Of a stretch of 64,000 nt of DNA, positions 56,221 through 64,000 are shown in pieces; within the stretch, counting starts at the first letter, position 1; each line of letters starts with the position of its first letter. A model generated the notes under the pieces. That model saw only the letters and a list, made by a program, of their open reading frames with translations, made no database searches and was not told the DNA's origin. The position numbers were made by a program, and so were the translations under genes. The stretch lies in assembly GCF_001424045.1 (NCBI RefSeq), contig NZ_LMQB01000023.1:62001-126000 (forward strand). Reading direction: 5' to 3'. The stretch comes from Rhizobium sp. Leaf371. Its GTDB lineage: Bacteria > Pseudomonadota > Alphaproteobacteria > Rhizobiales > Rhizobiaceae.

Positions 56221-56964
56221 TCAGCTGATATAGCCAAGGCGGATCGCCTTGGCGATCGCCTGGATTCGGTTGACGGAGTCGAGCTTGGCGGTGGCCGCGC
56301 CCAGATAGGCGTTCACGGTGTGCACCGAGAGACCCATCTTTTCGGCAATCTCTTCGCTGATGTAACCATCGCCCGCCATCTGCAGGCAACCGATCTCGCG
56401 TTCGCTGAGCGCTTCGGCGGGCTGCAGCCGTCGCTCATCGGCGGCAAACAGGTCCGTCATCAGGTGGCAGCTTCGGCCGTGGAGATCGAGAATGATCTCG
56501 CTTGTCAGGTCGAGCGACGGCGCCATGAAGGCGACATAGCCATTTCCCTGCGCACCGAGGCGGACGGGGAAGGCGATCCCCGCATAGGACAGCGTCCGCG
56601 GCTTCATGCGGAGAACGAAGCGATCGAAATCGATCGTCTCCGCCGTCTGCCGGTTGTCCGCGCCGTTCCAGAGGAGCGGCAGGAGCGACGTGTCGAGATG
56701 CTGCTTCATCTCGTCGCCATAGGTCGAGACCACGTCCTGCGTCATCTCTTCCGCTGAGGTTCCCCAGTTGTCGAGGACGCAGGTCAGTTTGCGCGAAGCG
56801 GGCAGACCGTTTCCGTTCATTCGGAAGACGGCGAAGTTTCGAGCCTCGATATCCTTCTGCATCACCTGCAGGCGGGCAACGAGCAGGGCCGTGCGCGAGG
56901 CCCGTGTCTGGCGGCCGTTGCGGCTCTCATCGCCGCTCCGTCCTCCTGGAATATAGATGACCAT
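56221..56964 (-). CDS. visR: LuxR-family flagellar master regulator VisR
   Basis: A 247-residue regulator. An N-terminal PAS/autoinducer-like sensor domain (about 25-175) and a C-terminal LuxR helix-turn-helix (LSEREIGCLQMAGDGYISEEIAEKMGLSVHTVNAYLGAATAKL, about 187-230) are evident. In rhizobia VisR and VisN form a heteromeric class IA activator above ftcR. It starts 8 bases after visN. Confidence 0.93.
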   Translation of the reverse strand: MVIYIPGGRSGDESRNGRQTRASRTALLVARLQVMQKDIEARNFAVFRMNGNGLPASRKLTCVLDNWGTSAEEMTQDVVSTYGDEMKQHLDTSLLPLLWNGADNRQTAETIDFDRFVLRMKPRTLSYAGIAFPVRLGAQGNGYVAFMAPSLDLTSEIILDLHGRSCHLMTDLFAADERRLQPAEALSEREIGCLQMAGDGYISEEIAEKMGLSVHTVNAYLGAATAKLDSVNRIQAIAKAIRLGYIS

Positions 56965-56972
56965 CCGCGTTC

Positions 56973-57788
56973 CTATACCAGGTTGTTTCGAACCGCGCAG
57001 GCAATCGCTTCCGAGCGCGTCTTGGTCGCCGTCTTACGCATGACACTGGTGATGTAGTTGTTGATGGTATTGCGCGAGATGCCGAGGATAAGGGCGATCT
57101 CCTCGCTCGTCTTGCCTTCCGCGATCCAGGAAAGGCATTCGAGTTCGCGTTCCGTCAGGTCGAAATCGCGCTCCGAGCGCAGCGAGACGTCCCGCGCGAG
57201 GCTGGCGAAATAGCCCGTGAGGAGGCCGACGTCGCGCAGGCCTTCCCGCGACAGGATCAGGTCCTGCGGAAAGAGCAGCATCAGCGACAGGCGAAGCCGG
57301 CCGATCGAGAAGGTGATGGCGCAATATTCGCGGCTGATGCCGCGACCGAGGACGACCTCTTCGGGAAGGCGCATGAAGACAGGGTGCAACAGCGAGAGGC
57401 ACTTTTCCTGCTCGTTGGTCTTGGCGTGGAGGCCCTGCATGACCTGGCCCAGCCGCTTGACCACATCGAAGGGCCAATCCGAGACCATGACGAAGTCGAG
57501 GCCGCTGTCCTGCGACAGGTCGTAGCGCGCCAGCAGATAGTGACTGGCACCGACATAATCCGTCAGCGCCGCAAGCGCCTTGTTGAGCTGACCGCGCGCA
57601 GCGCAATCTCCGAGCTTCTCCAGAAGCTGGCGCTTGGCTGCGGGATGGCCGACCGGACTGATCGGAACCGACTGGCCTGCGTGAACTGCTGGGCCTGCGT
57701 GAACTGCCGGGCTCGAACCCGCCAGCGCTGCTCGCATCGAGGCGACCGGCATCGGTCGTCCCGCAATCTCCGTATGAAGAGCTTCCAT
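56973..57788 (-). CDS. visN: LuxR-family flagellar master regulator VisN
   Basis: A 271-residue partner of VisR with the same architecture: sensor domain (about 55-190) and LuxR helix-turn-helix (LTERELECLSWIAEGKTSEEIALILGISRNTINNYITSVMRKT). The ATG at 57788 is the best start (GGGGAA upstream). The N-terminal tail contains a tandem PAVHAG repeat encoded by an 18-bp duplication (57675-57710). It is transcribed from the AT-rich region upstream. Confidence 0.92.
   Translation of the reverse strand: MEALHTEIAGRPMPVASMRAALAGSSPAVHAGPAVHAGQSVPISPVGHPAAKRQLLEKLGDCAARGQLNKALAALTDYVGASHYLLARYDLSQDSGLDFVMVSDWPFDVVKRLGQVMQGLHAKTNEQEKCLSLLHPVFMRLPEEVVLGRGISREYCAITFSIGRLRLSLMLLFPQDLILSREGLRDVGLLTGYFASLARDVSLRSERDFDLTERELECLSWIAEGKTSEEIALILGISRNTINNYITSVMRKTATKTRSEAIACAVRNNLV
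57675..57710 (-). repeat. 18-bp tandem repeat inside visN
   Basis: Two adjacent 18-base units (57675-57692 and 57693-57710) differ at one base and encode a repeated PAVHAG hexapeptide near the VisN N-terminus. Confidence 0.85.
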
Positions 57789-58620
57789 GACATTTTCCCC
57801 GTGACGGATCCGGTCATGCAACCTGTGCACGCGCGCCGCCAAGGGCAGCAAACGCGGCCGGGGATCCGCTTTCCCCGACGAGCACACATCACCATGCGAA
57901 TCACTATCAAAACTATACAGGCCCGAACTCAAAAAACTACTGCCGGCTTATCGGGATTTACTTTTTGTTAATAACCTGAAGTGATTCGGACAAAAGACAT
58001 TACAAATCTGTCGTTCACCGTGAACAAACGGGAACCATCCTTTTAAATCATTGATAATTATCCATTTTTCTAGCAACCATATTGGCCGTCGCGGGCGATA
58101 ATGGCGGTGAATCGCGTTTTCCGGCGTTGCAACCATACGAAAATCGACGCCTGCCTGAGTCATGTTTCGAATCGGATTTGTATTTGCGAAGTCCATGTTG
58201 CGCAATTGCATCAGAATGGTTTCGAGCACAATAGCGTTCGTTGTGAAGCACACTTTTGATTAAACGAAGAACTATACCAGTTTTCGAAAGATATTTTCTT
58301 GGGCTGATACAATCATTTTTGACGCACCCGGAGTCGAGCCGCATCCGCAAGCAAGCAAATCGACCTTTCCACATAAAAAAGTGACCAATTGGTTAAATAG
58401 AGGAATCGTGCACGTGTCGCGTCGACCGTCGCGATACGGAGAGGACTGTGCCAAATGACACGAAGACTCCGCTCGGTGCCGTCCGTGACCTCTCCAAGCC
58501 TGAAAGAACCCACCCCGTCAGGCACCGTTTCTTGATCGCTCTGCCGCGCGCGGTCGGAAGGCTTGCACAAAAAAAATCCGCCGGAGGGGCGGATTTTTTC
58601 GCTGGCGGCGTCTTTCGAGG
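57789..58620. other. 832-base non-coding, AT-rich visN upstream region
   Basis: The stretch from about 57900 to 58400 is much richer in A/T than its neighbours. Open frames of 101-110 codons on the minus strand lack ribosome sites and family resemblance. It must hold the visN promoter and upstream control sites for this master regulator, and it ends in the fliF terminator (58571-58599). A small RNA cannot be excluded. Confidence 0.6.
58571..58599 (-). terminator. rho-independent terminator of fliF
   Basis: A perfect 12-bp stem, AAAAAATCCGCC (58571-58582) and GGCGGATTTTTT (58588-58599) with a 5-base loop, starts 21 bases after the fliF stop. The A/T arms make it active in either direction. 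Confidence 0.9.
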
Positions 58621-60303
58621 TCAGGCGGCTTTTTCTGCGACCCATTTGCGCAGGATCTTGGCCGCGCGTTCCTCGTTGATCTCGACCATGCGGGCCAGGC
58701 GCCGCTCCGGACCTTCCTTGACGCGGCGGTTGAAATCGCCGCCGTCTTCGCCGAGGCTGAGGAGGTCGTCGGTGCTGTCGAAGCCGAAATCCGAACCGAA
58801 ACCTTCCATCAGGGCACCACCCGCGGCACCTGCAGGGGCCGGCGAGAAGTCCGGCAGTTCGAGGCCGACAGCCTCGGTCTCCGTCAGGGTGCCCGGGCCG
58901 CCGAAGCCCATGGACCGTGCCAGGGGACGCAGGCCCATCCAGACGACGAGGACGGCCACCGTGATGAAGGCGAGTGCATTGATGATGCCACCGAGATTGC
59001 GCGTCAGCGTCTCCATGATGCCTGGGCCTTCTACCGGCGCATCGAGCAGCTCGGTGTTGACGAAGTCCATGGCGGTCAGCGTCACCACGTCTCCCCGGGC
59101 AGCGTCGATGCCGACGGCGGAGGCGACGATCTTCTGCATCTCGGCGAGATAGGTGTCGATCTTGGCCTGATCGGCGCCTTCGCCGATCATGGCGGCAACC
59201 CGGCCGCGGTTGACGACGACGGCGACGGAGAGTTTCTCGACCTTGAAGCTGTTCTTGGTGGTCGCGATCGTCTTCGAGTTGATCTCGTAGTTGGTCTGCT
59301 CTTCCTTCTTCTCGGCCTGGTCGTTCGACTGCGGACCGGCGCCACCGCTCTTGGGGGCGGCCTGGGGCACGTTCTGCTGAACGGTCGTCGCGTTGTCGGC
59401 CTGCTGCTGGCTCGACTTCTGTTCTTCCTTGGTGACCCGCGTCGAGCGTTCGACGCGCGATTCCGGATCGTAGGTGGTTTCCTGAACCTGCTGCGTGTCG
59501 GTGTTGAGCTGCGCGGTGACGCTGGAGCGGAAGTTGTCGACGCCGAGGAAGGGCGAGAGGGCCTTGTCGATGTTCTTTTCGATTTCGCCCTGGACGGACT
59601 GGACGATGGAGAGCGACTGGTTCATCGCGCCGTTCTGCGGATCGTCGCCCGAGGCCAGGAGCTGGCCGGCGCTATCGAGAATGGTCACGTCGTCGATGGA
59701 CAGGCCCGGAACGGAGGAGCCGACGAGATGGCGGATCGAGGCGGCAGCACCGCGACCGATGGTCGAGCTGGCGCGGATCATGACGGATGCGGTCGGCTTC
59801 TGCTCCGTTTTGCGGAAGCTTCCGCGGTCGGCCATGACGATGTGGACGCGGGCGGAGGTGATGCCGGAAATCTGCTGGATGGTGCGGGCGATTTCGCCTT
59901 CCAGAGCGCGGACCCGCGTGACTTCCTGCATGAAGGAGGTCAGGCCGAGCGAGCCGACATTGTCGAAGAGCTCATAGCCGGCATTGGCGCTGTTGGGGAG
60001 GCCGCGCTCGGCGAGGAACAGGCGTGCCTTGCTCGTATTGCCGACCGGGACCTGAACGCTCTTCCCGTCGGTGCCGACCTCGAAGGCGATACCGCCCTCG
60101 GCCAGCGCCATGGTGACCTGGTTGAGGTCTCCCGACTCCAGATTGACGTACAGGGTCTCGAAGGCCGGCTTGTTGACATAGAACCCGGCTGCCAGAACGA
60201 GCCCGATGGTTACGAGGGCCGCCGCCGCCATGGCGATCAGCTTGCCCTGCCCCAGGCTCGTCAAATTTTTCGTGACCGACGAAAGTTGATCTAACAGATT
60301 CAT
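58621..60303 (-). CDS. fliF: flagellar MS-ring protein FliF
   Basis: A 560-residue MS-ring subunit with membrane helices at about 25-45 and 440-460. The ring-building motifs MALAEGGIAFEVGTDGKSVQVPVG and ARLFLAERGLPNSANAGYELFD...FMQEVTRVRALEGEIARTIQQI are typical. The FliG-binding C-terminus (RRVKEGPERRLARMVEINEERAAKILRKWVAEKAA) is intact. The ATG at 60303 is used. It has its own terminator, and its own promoter after the che terminator. Confidence 0.96.
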   Translation of the reverse strand: MNLLDQLSSVTKNLTSLGQGKLIAMAAAALVTIGLVLAAGFYVNKPAFETLYVNLESGDLNQVTMALAEGGIAFEVGTDGKSVQVPVGNTSKARLFLAERGLPNSANAGYELFDNVGSLGLTSFMQEVTRVRALEGEIARTIQQISGITSARVHIVMADRGSFRKTEQKPTASVMIRASSTIGRGAAASIRHLVGSSVPGLSIDDVTILDSAGQLLASGDDPQNGAMNQSLSIVQSVQGEIEKNIDKALSPFLGVDNFRSSVTAQLNTDTQQVQETTYDPESRVERSTRVTKEEQKSSQQQADNATTVQQNVPQAAPKSGGAGPQSNDQAEKKEEQTNYEINSKTIATTKNSFKVEKLSVAVVVNRGRVAAMIGEGADQAKIDTYLAEMQKIVASAVGIDAARGDVVTLTAMDFVNTELLDAPVEGPGIMETLTRNLGGIINALAFITVAVLVVWMGLRPLARSMGFGGPGTLTETEAVGLELPDFSPAPAGAAGGALMEGFGSDFGFDSTDDLLSLGEDGGDFNRRVKEGPERRLARMVEINEERAAKILRKWVAEKAA

Positions 60304-60450
60304 TCTGTTTCGCACCCAGTAGCGCACTTCACCGCGCGAGATTGCACGGACAAAGCTTCATTGCGCAGTCCCAACATCAGGGTCCGATCCGGCCGCTCTG
60401 GGCGAAAACCTTCGCACATGCGGGCACAGATCCATCTGACCCGTTTGGAG

Positions 60451-60475
60451 AATAGGATGCGAAGCTTGCGCGAAC
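60451..60475 (-). promoter_or_regulatory. candidate class II flagellar promoter of fliF
   Basis: On the minus strand GTTCGCGCAAG (60475-60465), exactly 8 bases, then CCTATT (60456-60451). It lies 148 bases before fliF and directly after the che operon terminator. Confidence 0.6.
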
Positions 60476-60523
60476 TTGTCGTTTCCCGCCGGGCTCCGGT
60501 CTCGATCCCAGTCGCGACACGCG

Positions 60524-60559
60524 AAAACGCACCTGCGGCTGAAACCGGAGGTGCGTTTT
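60524..60559 (-). terminator. rho-independent terminator of the che operon
   Basis: A perfect 11-bp stem, AAAACGCACCT (60524-60534) and AGGTGCGTTTT (60549-60559) with a 14-base loop, followed on the minus strand by TTTTCGC. It lies about 37 bases after cheT and separates che from fliF. Confidence 0.85.
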
Positions 60560-60595
60560 TTGGGGTACATTCCTGCCTTCGAAGACGGACGTGGG

Positions 60596-60985
60596 CTAGA
60601 AGGCCTCGAAGTCGCCGGCGGCTTCGGTCAGAGGCTGCGAATGGCCATGGCGCAGGCCGTTTGCGAGCGACTTCTGCATGTCCGCCAGCTTCACGAGGTT
60701 CAGGGCGGTGGAGATATCCACCAGCCACGATTCCGGCAGCGCTGCCGTGATCGTGTCGATGAACTCGGCGAGCCCGCGCGTCTTCTGGACCGCAAGGTCG
60801 ATGCCCTGCAGAACCTGGATGCGGTGGGCCGAATTGGCCTGAGGTTCGCCCGCAAGCTCGCCCAGCATCGGCTCGATCCGCTCGATCAGGTAGGCGACGT
60901 CATGCAATTCCGAAACGACACGCATCATGACGTCCGGAAGGGCCTCGTCCATATCCCGGGGGATCTCTTTTCGCTCGCTCTGCAT
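60596..60985 (-). CDS. cheT: chemotaxis protein CheT
   Basis: A 129-residue helical protein at the end of the che operon. DLAVQ (residues 63-67) matches the DxxxQ motif shared with the phosphatase CheZ; the S. meliloti homologue CheT has been reported to act in CheY1-P signal termination and adaptation. The C-terminal helix ISTALNLVKLADMQKSLANGL follows. AGGGG precedes the ATG. A GC-rich inverted repeat lies in the 41-base cheD-cheT spacer. Rhizobia lack CheZ and use CheY1 as a phosphate sink, so this gene is of special interest. Confidence 0.8.
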   Translation of the reverse strand: MQSERKEIPRDMDEALPDVMMRVVSELHDVAYLIERIEPMLGELAGEPQANSAHRIQVLQGIDLAVQKTRGLAEFIDTITAALPESWLVDISTALNLVKLADMQKSLANGLRHGHSQPLTEAAGDFEAF

Positions 60986-61026
60986 ATGGTGTCCCCTGAC
61001 CGCGCGCCGGACGGCGCGGTTGCTGA

Positions 61027-61581
61027 TTAAAAGAACTCGATCGAATTGTCTGCGGGCTTGGGAGCCGGAACCGGGCGCTGCTCCTGGGCCACGGTCTTCT
61101 GCGTCTCGACGCCGGTCAGGGCGTATTGACGTGCCCGGCCGGTCACCGGCCAGTATTCCAGCTTGCGGCCATGCTCGCCGCCGGTGCTCTCGCCGACGAT
61201 CGGGATGCCTTCGTCCTGCAGAAACCGGCGGGCGAACAGGGCATTCTGCTCGCCGACATTGGAAAAGCGCGCAATGGTCTTGGCGCCGCCGAAGATCTTG
61301 GCCTCGAGCCGATCGCGCCGCGCGCCTTTCTTGAGAAGACCGTTGATCAGCAATTCCATGAGATGGACGCCATAACGTGTGGCGTCCCCTCCCGATGACA
61401 TCGCTTCGGCGGAACCGGGCAGCAGGAAATGGTTGATGCCGCCCACGCCTGCCACGGGATCACGCATGCAGGCAGCAACGCAGGAGCCGAGAATGGTCGA
61501 GAGAACCACGTCCGGGTCCGTTACGACCTTGTACTCGCCCTGGATAACATGCACGCGCTTAACCGCAGCGTCTAAGGTCAT
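61027..61581 (-). CDS. cheD: chemoreceptor glutamine deamidase CheD
   Basis: A 184-residue enzyme that deamidates receptor glutamines. The catalytic Cys (C34 in [12 protein letters not shown]) and His (H51 in [10 protein letters not shown]) are present. [27 protein letters not shown] also matches. A Pro-rich tail of about 30 residues ends in NSIEFF. It overlaps cheY2 by 4 bases (ATGA). Confidence 0.95.
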   Translation of the reverse strand: MTLDAAVKRVHVIQGEYKVVTDPDVVLSTILGSCVAACMRDPVAGVGGINHFLLPGSAEAMSSGGDATRYGVHLMELLINGLLKKGARRDRLEAKIFGGAKTIARFSNVGEQNALFARRFLQDEGIPIVGESTGGEHGRKLEYWPVTGRARQYALTGVETQKTVAQEQRPVPAPKPADNSIEFF

Positions 61582-61967
61582 TTGAGCGCTCCGAACACGG
61601 CTTCGATCGCCGCCCGCATCTTTTCGATGGTGAAGGGCTTTGCCAGGACGTTGTTGGCGCCCAGCGCTGCCGCTTTGGTGACGAGTGCCCGGTCGCCCTG
61701 GGCCGTCAACATGATGAAGGCGGCCTTCTTGGTTGCCGGGTTGGTGCGAACGGCCTGCAGCAGACCGAGACCGTCCATCTTCGGCATGTTGAAGTCGGAG
61801 ATCACGAGGTGATGCGGCTGCTGTGCCATGATCTTGGCCCCCTGCTCGCCATCGGCGGCAACGGTGATCTGCTTGAAGCCCAGCTGCTGCAGAGCTTCGC
61901 CCAGCAAAAGCCGGCTGGTAACCTGATCGTCGACGATCAGCACTTTGATTTTTTCGGCGATAGACAT
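61578..61967 (-). CDS. cheY2: chemotaxis response regulator CheY2
   Basis: A 129-residue single-domain receiver. Phosphoacceptor D58 ([11 protein letters not shown]), acidic pair D13/D14 (IVDDQ), conserved Thr in MLTAQGD and Lys in LAKPFT are all present. By position after cheB it corresponds to CheY2, the rhizobial motor-binding regulator; CheY1 would be encoded upstream, outside the window. Its ATG overlaps the cheB stop (TAATG). Confidence 0.93.
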   Translation of the reverse strand: MSIAEKIKVLIVDDQVTSRLLLGEALQQLGFKQITVAADGEQGAKIMAQQPHHLVISDFNMPKMDGLGLLQAVRTNPATKKAAFIMLTAQGDRALVTKAAALGANNVLAKPFTIEKMRAAIEAVFGALK

Positions 61968-63028
61968 TATTCAGATCCTTCCCTTCGGGTCGCAGCGCAT
62001 TTCAGAACTTCTTCCCCGATGGAGTTGAGGGGCAGTTGCATTTCGACGGCGCCTATCTCGTAGGCCACCCTCGGCATTCCATAGACCACGCAGGTCTTTT
62101 CATTCTGGCCGAACGTCCGGGCTCCGGCCTGACGCATCCGCAGAAGGCCGGAGGCGCCATCGCGCCCCATGCCCGTCAGGATGACGCCAATACCATTGCG
62201 GCCGGCGAGTTCGGCAACAGAGTCGAACAGAACGTCCACGGACGGGCGATGTCCGTTGACGGGCTCCCGATCGATCAGCCGGCACGTGGGTGCGGACGGA
62301 TTGACGATCTGGAGGTGACGATCTCCCCCGGGGGCGAGATAGATCTTGCCGATCTCGAGCTTTGCCCCGTCGAAGGCCTCTTCGACCGTTGGGGCGCAAA
62401 GCCGGTTGAGACGCTCCGAGAAGCTTTTCGTGAAAGTGACCGGCATGTGCTGGGTGATCACCGTCGGCGGGCAGTTCTTCGGAAACTTCTGCAAGACGTT
62501 GATCAGGGCCTCCACCCCCCCGGTGGAGGACCCGATGGCGATGATCCGGCGGGCCGCCCGGTAGTCGACGGCCGTGGCATTGGTGTTGGCAGCGCTGGGT
62601 GCCGCAACCTTGTTGCCGGACAGGATGAACTTGCGCTGCGAGCGCGCCGCGGCCTTCACCTTTTCGGCGAGATCGCTGAAGGGGTGCGGATCGCCCGGCA
62701 GAGGCTTGCCGACGCAATCGAACGCGCCGATCTCGAGCGCCGCCACCGAGGCCTCGGCACCCTTGTGCGTCAGCGTCGAGACCATGATGACGGGCATCGG
62801 GCGCAGCCGCATGATCTTCTCGAGAAAATCGAGACCGTTCATGTTGGGCATCTCGATGTCGAGCGTGATGACGTCGGGATCGAGATCCTTGATCGCCTGG
62901 CGCGCCTGCAGCGCATCGGCCGCCTGACCGACCACGCTGACGGCGGGATCGGCATTCAGAATGGCCGTGATGAGACCGCGCATCGTGGCGCTGTCATCGA
63001 CGACGAGGACGCGAGCGGGCGCGGTCAT
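61967..63028 (-). CDS. cheB: protein-glutamate methylesterase CheB
   Basis: A 353-residue two-domain protein. The receiver has D57 ([11 protein letters not shown]). The esterase domain shows GSSTGG with catalytic S168, H194 in ITQHMP and a C-terminal GMGRDGASG with the catalytic Asp. It demethylates (and may deamidate) receptors, opposing CheR. The ATG at 63028 has GGGAGG 6 bases upstream and overlaps the cheR stop (TGATG). Confidence 0.96.
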   Translation of the reverse strand: MTAPARVLVVDDSATMRGLITAILNADPAVSVVGQAADALQARQAIKDLDPDVITLDIEMPNMNGLDFLEKIMRLRPMPVIMVSTLTHKGAEASVAALEIGAFDCVGKPLPGDPHPFSDLAEKVKAAARSQRKFILSGNKVAAPSAANTNATAVDYRAARRIIAIGSSTGGVEALINVLQKFPKNCPPTVITQHMPVTFTKSFSERLNRLCAPTVEEAFDGAKLEIGKIYLAPGGDRHLQIVNPSAPTCRLIDREPVNGHRPSVDVLFDSVAELAGRNGIGVILTGMGRDGASGLLRMRQAGARTFGQNEKTCVVYGMPRVAYEIGAVEMQLPLNSIGEEVLKCAATRREGSE

Positions 63029-63933
63029 CAGCGGCCTCCCCCGTGCTTGCCGGTATAGCGATAGGCGGTAATGCCGATATTGTCGAACACGGCCTTCGCA
63101 TCGCCGGACACGCGCTCGGAGTGACCGATATAGAGGTGCCCGCCGCCGTCCAGCATCGTGGCGAAGCGCGACCAGATCTTCATCTGGGTCGGCTCGTCGA
63201 AATAGATGACGACGTTGCGGCAGAAGATCACGTCGAACGGCCCCTTGAACGGCCACTGCGCCATGAGGTTCAGCTCGTTGAAGGTGATCAGACGCTTGAC
63301 CTTGTCGTCGATCTGCCACTTCTCGCGACCGTTGATCGAGGTCTGCTGGAAATGCTGCTTGCGCATCTGCGGCGTCACCGTTTCCAGCGCGTTGACGTCA
63401 TAGGCGCCGGCGCGGGCGATCGCGAGGATCTTCGGATCGATATCGGTCGCGAGGATCCGGATGTCGAAATCGGCCGCATTGGGCAGGACCGACAGAATGG
63501 TCAGCGCGATCGAATAGGGCTCCTGCCCGTCGGAACAGGCGGCGGACCAGATGCGGACGCGACCGCCGGCCTTGGCACGGGCGATCAGGCCCGGCAGGAC
63601 CGCATCGCGCAGGTGCTCGAAATGGTGGTTCTCGCGGAAGAAGCGCGTGAAATTGGTCGTGAGATGCGACAGCATGTCCCGGCGCTCGGCGGCACCGGCC
63701 GGAGACGAGACGAGACTGCAGTACTCGCGGAAGCCCCCGAGGCCGAGATTGCGGATGTGTTTCGACAGGCGCGAATAGACGAGCGAGGCCTTGGACTCGT
63801 TCAGGTAGATGCCGGCATCGGCGTAGATCATCGCTGCGATCTCGGAAAGATCGCGGCGCGTCAGCGGGTATTCGCCGCTGGCCAGGCACTCGTCGGGCGA
63901 CGCTTTCGTGTCGAATGCGGCCATTCTGCTCAT
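63028..63933 (-). CDS. cheR: chemotaxis protein methyltransferase CheR
   Basis: A 301-residue S-adenosylmethionine-dependent methyltransferase. The all-helical N-domain ([21 protein letters not shown]) and the catalytic domain ([60 protein letters not shown]) are complete. It methylates receptor glutamates in adaptation. The ATG overlaps the cheW stop by four bases. Confidence 0.96.
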   Translation of the reverse strand: MSRMAAFDTKASPDECLASGEYPLTRRDLSEIAAMIYADAGIYLNESKASLVYSRLSKHIRNLGLGGFREYCSLVSSPAGAAERRDMLSHLTTNFTRFFRENHHFEHLRDAVLPGLIARAKAGGRVRIWSAACSDGQEPYSIALTILSVLPNAADFDIRILATDIDPKILAIARAGAYDVNALETVTPQMRKQHFQQTSINGREKWQIDDKVKRLITFNELNLMAQWPFKGPFDVIFCRNVVIYFDEPTQMKIWSRFATMLDGGGHLYIGHSERVSGDAKAVFDNIGITAYRYTGKHGGGR

Positions 63934-64000
63934 GCGGCTTCGCTTTCGGTATGAGGAAAGACGGCGTCCAGTTCGATCAGGCAGATCATGCGCTTCTCGA
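63930..64000 (-). CDS. cheW: chemotaxis coupling protein CheW (C-terminal end only)
   Basis: The last 23 codons of a gene running off the right edge: [22 protein letters not shown] then TGA. A final 'I-LIELD' strand fits the C-terminus of CheW, and cheW lies directly before cheR in the rhizobial che operon. The four-base overlap with cheR supports the same operon. Identification is from a short tail plus context. Confidence 0.65.
   Translation of the reverse strand, partial: EKRMICLIELDAVFPHTESEAA

Noticed and set aside
57948-58253. 101-codon minus-strand frame upstream of visN
   Set aside because: No ribosome site, no family resemblance, and composition follows the AT-rich intergenic DNA.

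Overview
The window is a chromosomal segment from a member of the Rhizobiaceae (Sinorhizobium/Agrobacterium/Shinella-like alphaproteobacterium). It has high GC, tightly packed genes and frequent ATGA or TAATG overlaps. It carries lineage-specific genes (motC, motE, flbT, flaF, visN/visR, ftcR/rem, cheT, aglEFGAK) in an order that, from memory, closely follows the S. meliloti chromosome around the flagellar/chemotaxis locus and the agl and zwf-pgl-edd genes next to it. I see no tRNA, rRNA, CRISPR array, insertion sequence or prophage.

Left flank, 1-19 kb (metabolism). A partial YhiN-type flavoprotein is followed by a gamma-glutamylpolyamine-type glutamine synthetase/FAD oxidase pair. Next come the Entner-Doudoroff genes zwf-pgl-edd, a small HigBA/Gp49-type toxin-antitoxin cassette and an alpha/beta hydrolase. 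The complete alpha-glucoside uptake operon aglE-F-G-A-K has a divergent LacI-type regulator, aglR, with two matching palindromic operators. folD and a WecG/TagA glycosyltransferase complete this part.

Flagellar/chemotaxis locus, 19-64 kb. Reading mostly on the minus strand from high to low coordinates: the end of the che operon (cheW'-cheR-cheB-cheY2-cheD-cheT), a terminator, fliF, and the master regulators visN/visR. A divergent plus-strand block holds motA-fliM-fliN-fliG-flhB and a small unknown gene. Next are the DUF1217 gene-flgF-fliI-PilP-like gene, then the basal-body operon flgB-flgC-fliE-flgG-flgA-flgI-motE-flgH-fliL-fliP. Three flagellin genes follow, then a FliH-like gene-motB-motC-fliK-lytic transglycosylase, ftcR, and flgE-flgK-flgL-flaF-flbT-flgD-fliQ-flhA-fliR. 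The locus ends with four small poorly named genes (FliJ-like, FlgJ/rod-binding, FlgN-like and FliL-like).

The main new observations are regulatory. A promoter-like element, YYCRCGCAAG followed by exactly 8 nt and CCTAGT-like sequence, stands before six flagellar transcription units (flgE, flgB, motA, fliF, DUF1217-flgF, fliH-like-motB), which suggests a shared class II flagellar promoter or FtcR-dependent site. Two tandem TTAA-N7-TTAA boxes, the CtrA consensus, precede the third flagellin. The leaders of the other two flagellins can fold into similar hairpins that occlude the ribosome binding site and are plausible FlbT targets. Several flagellar 'hypothetical' genes have architectures suggesting the otherwise missing FliH, FliJ, FlgN and a second FliL-like protein. 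All functional names are based on reading the sequence; no database search was run.
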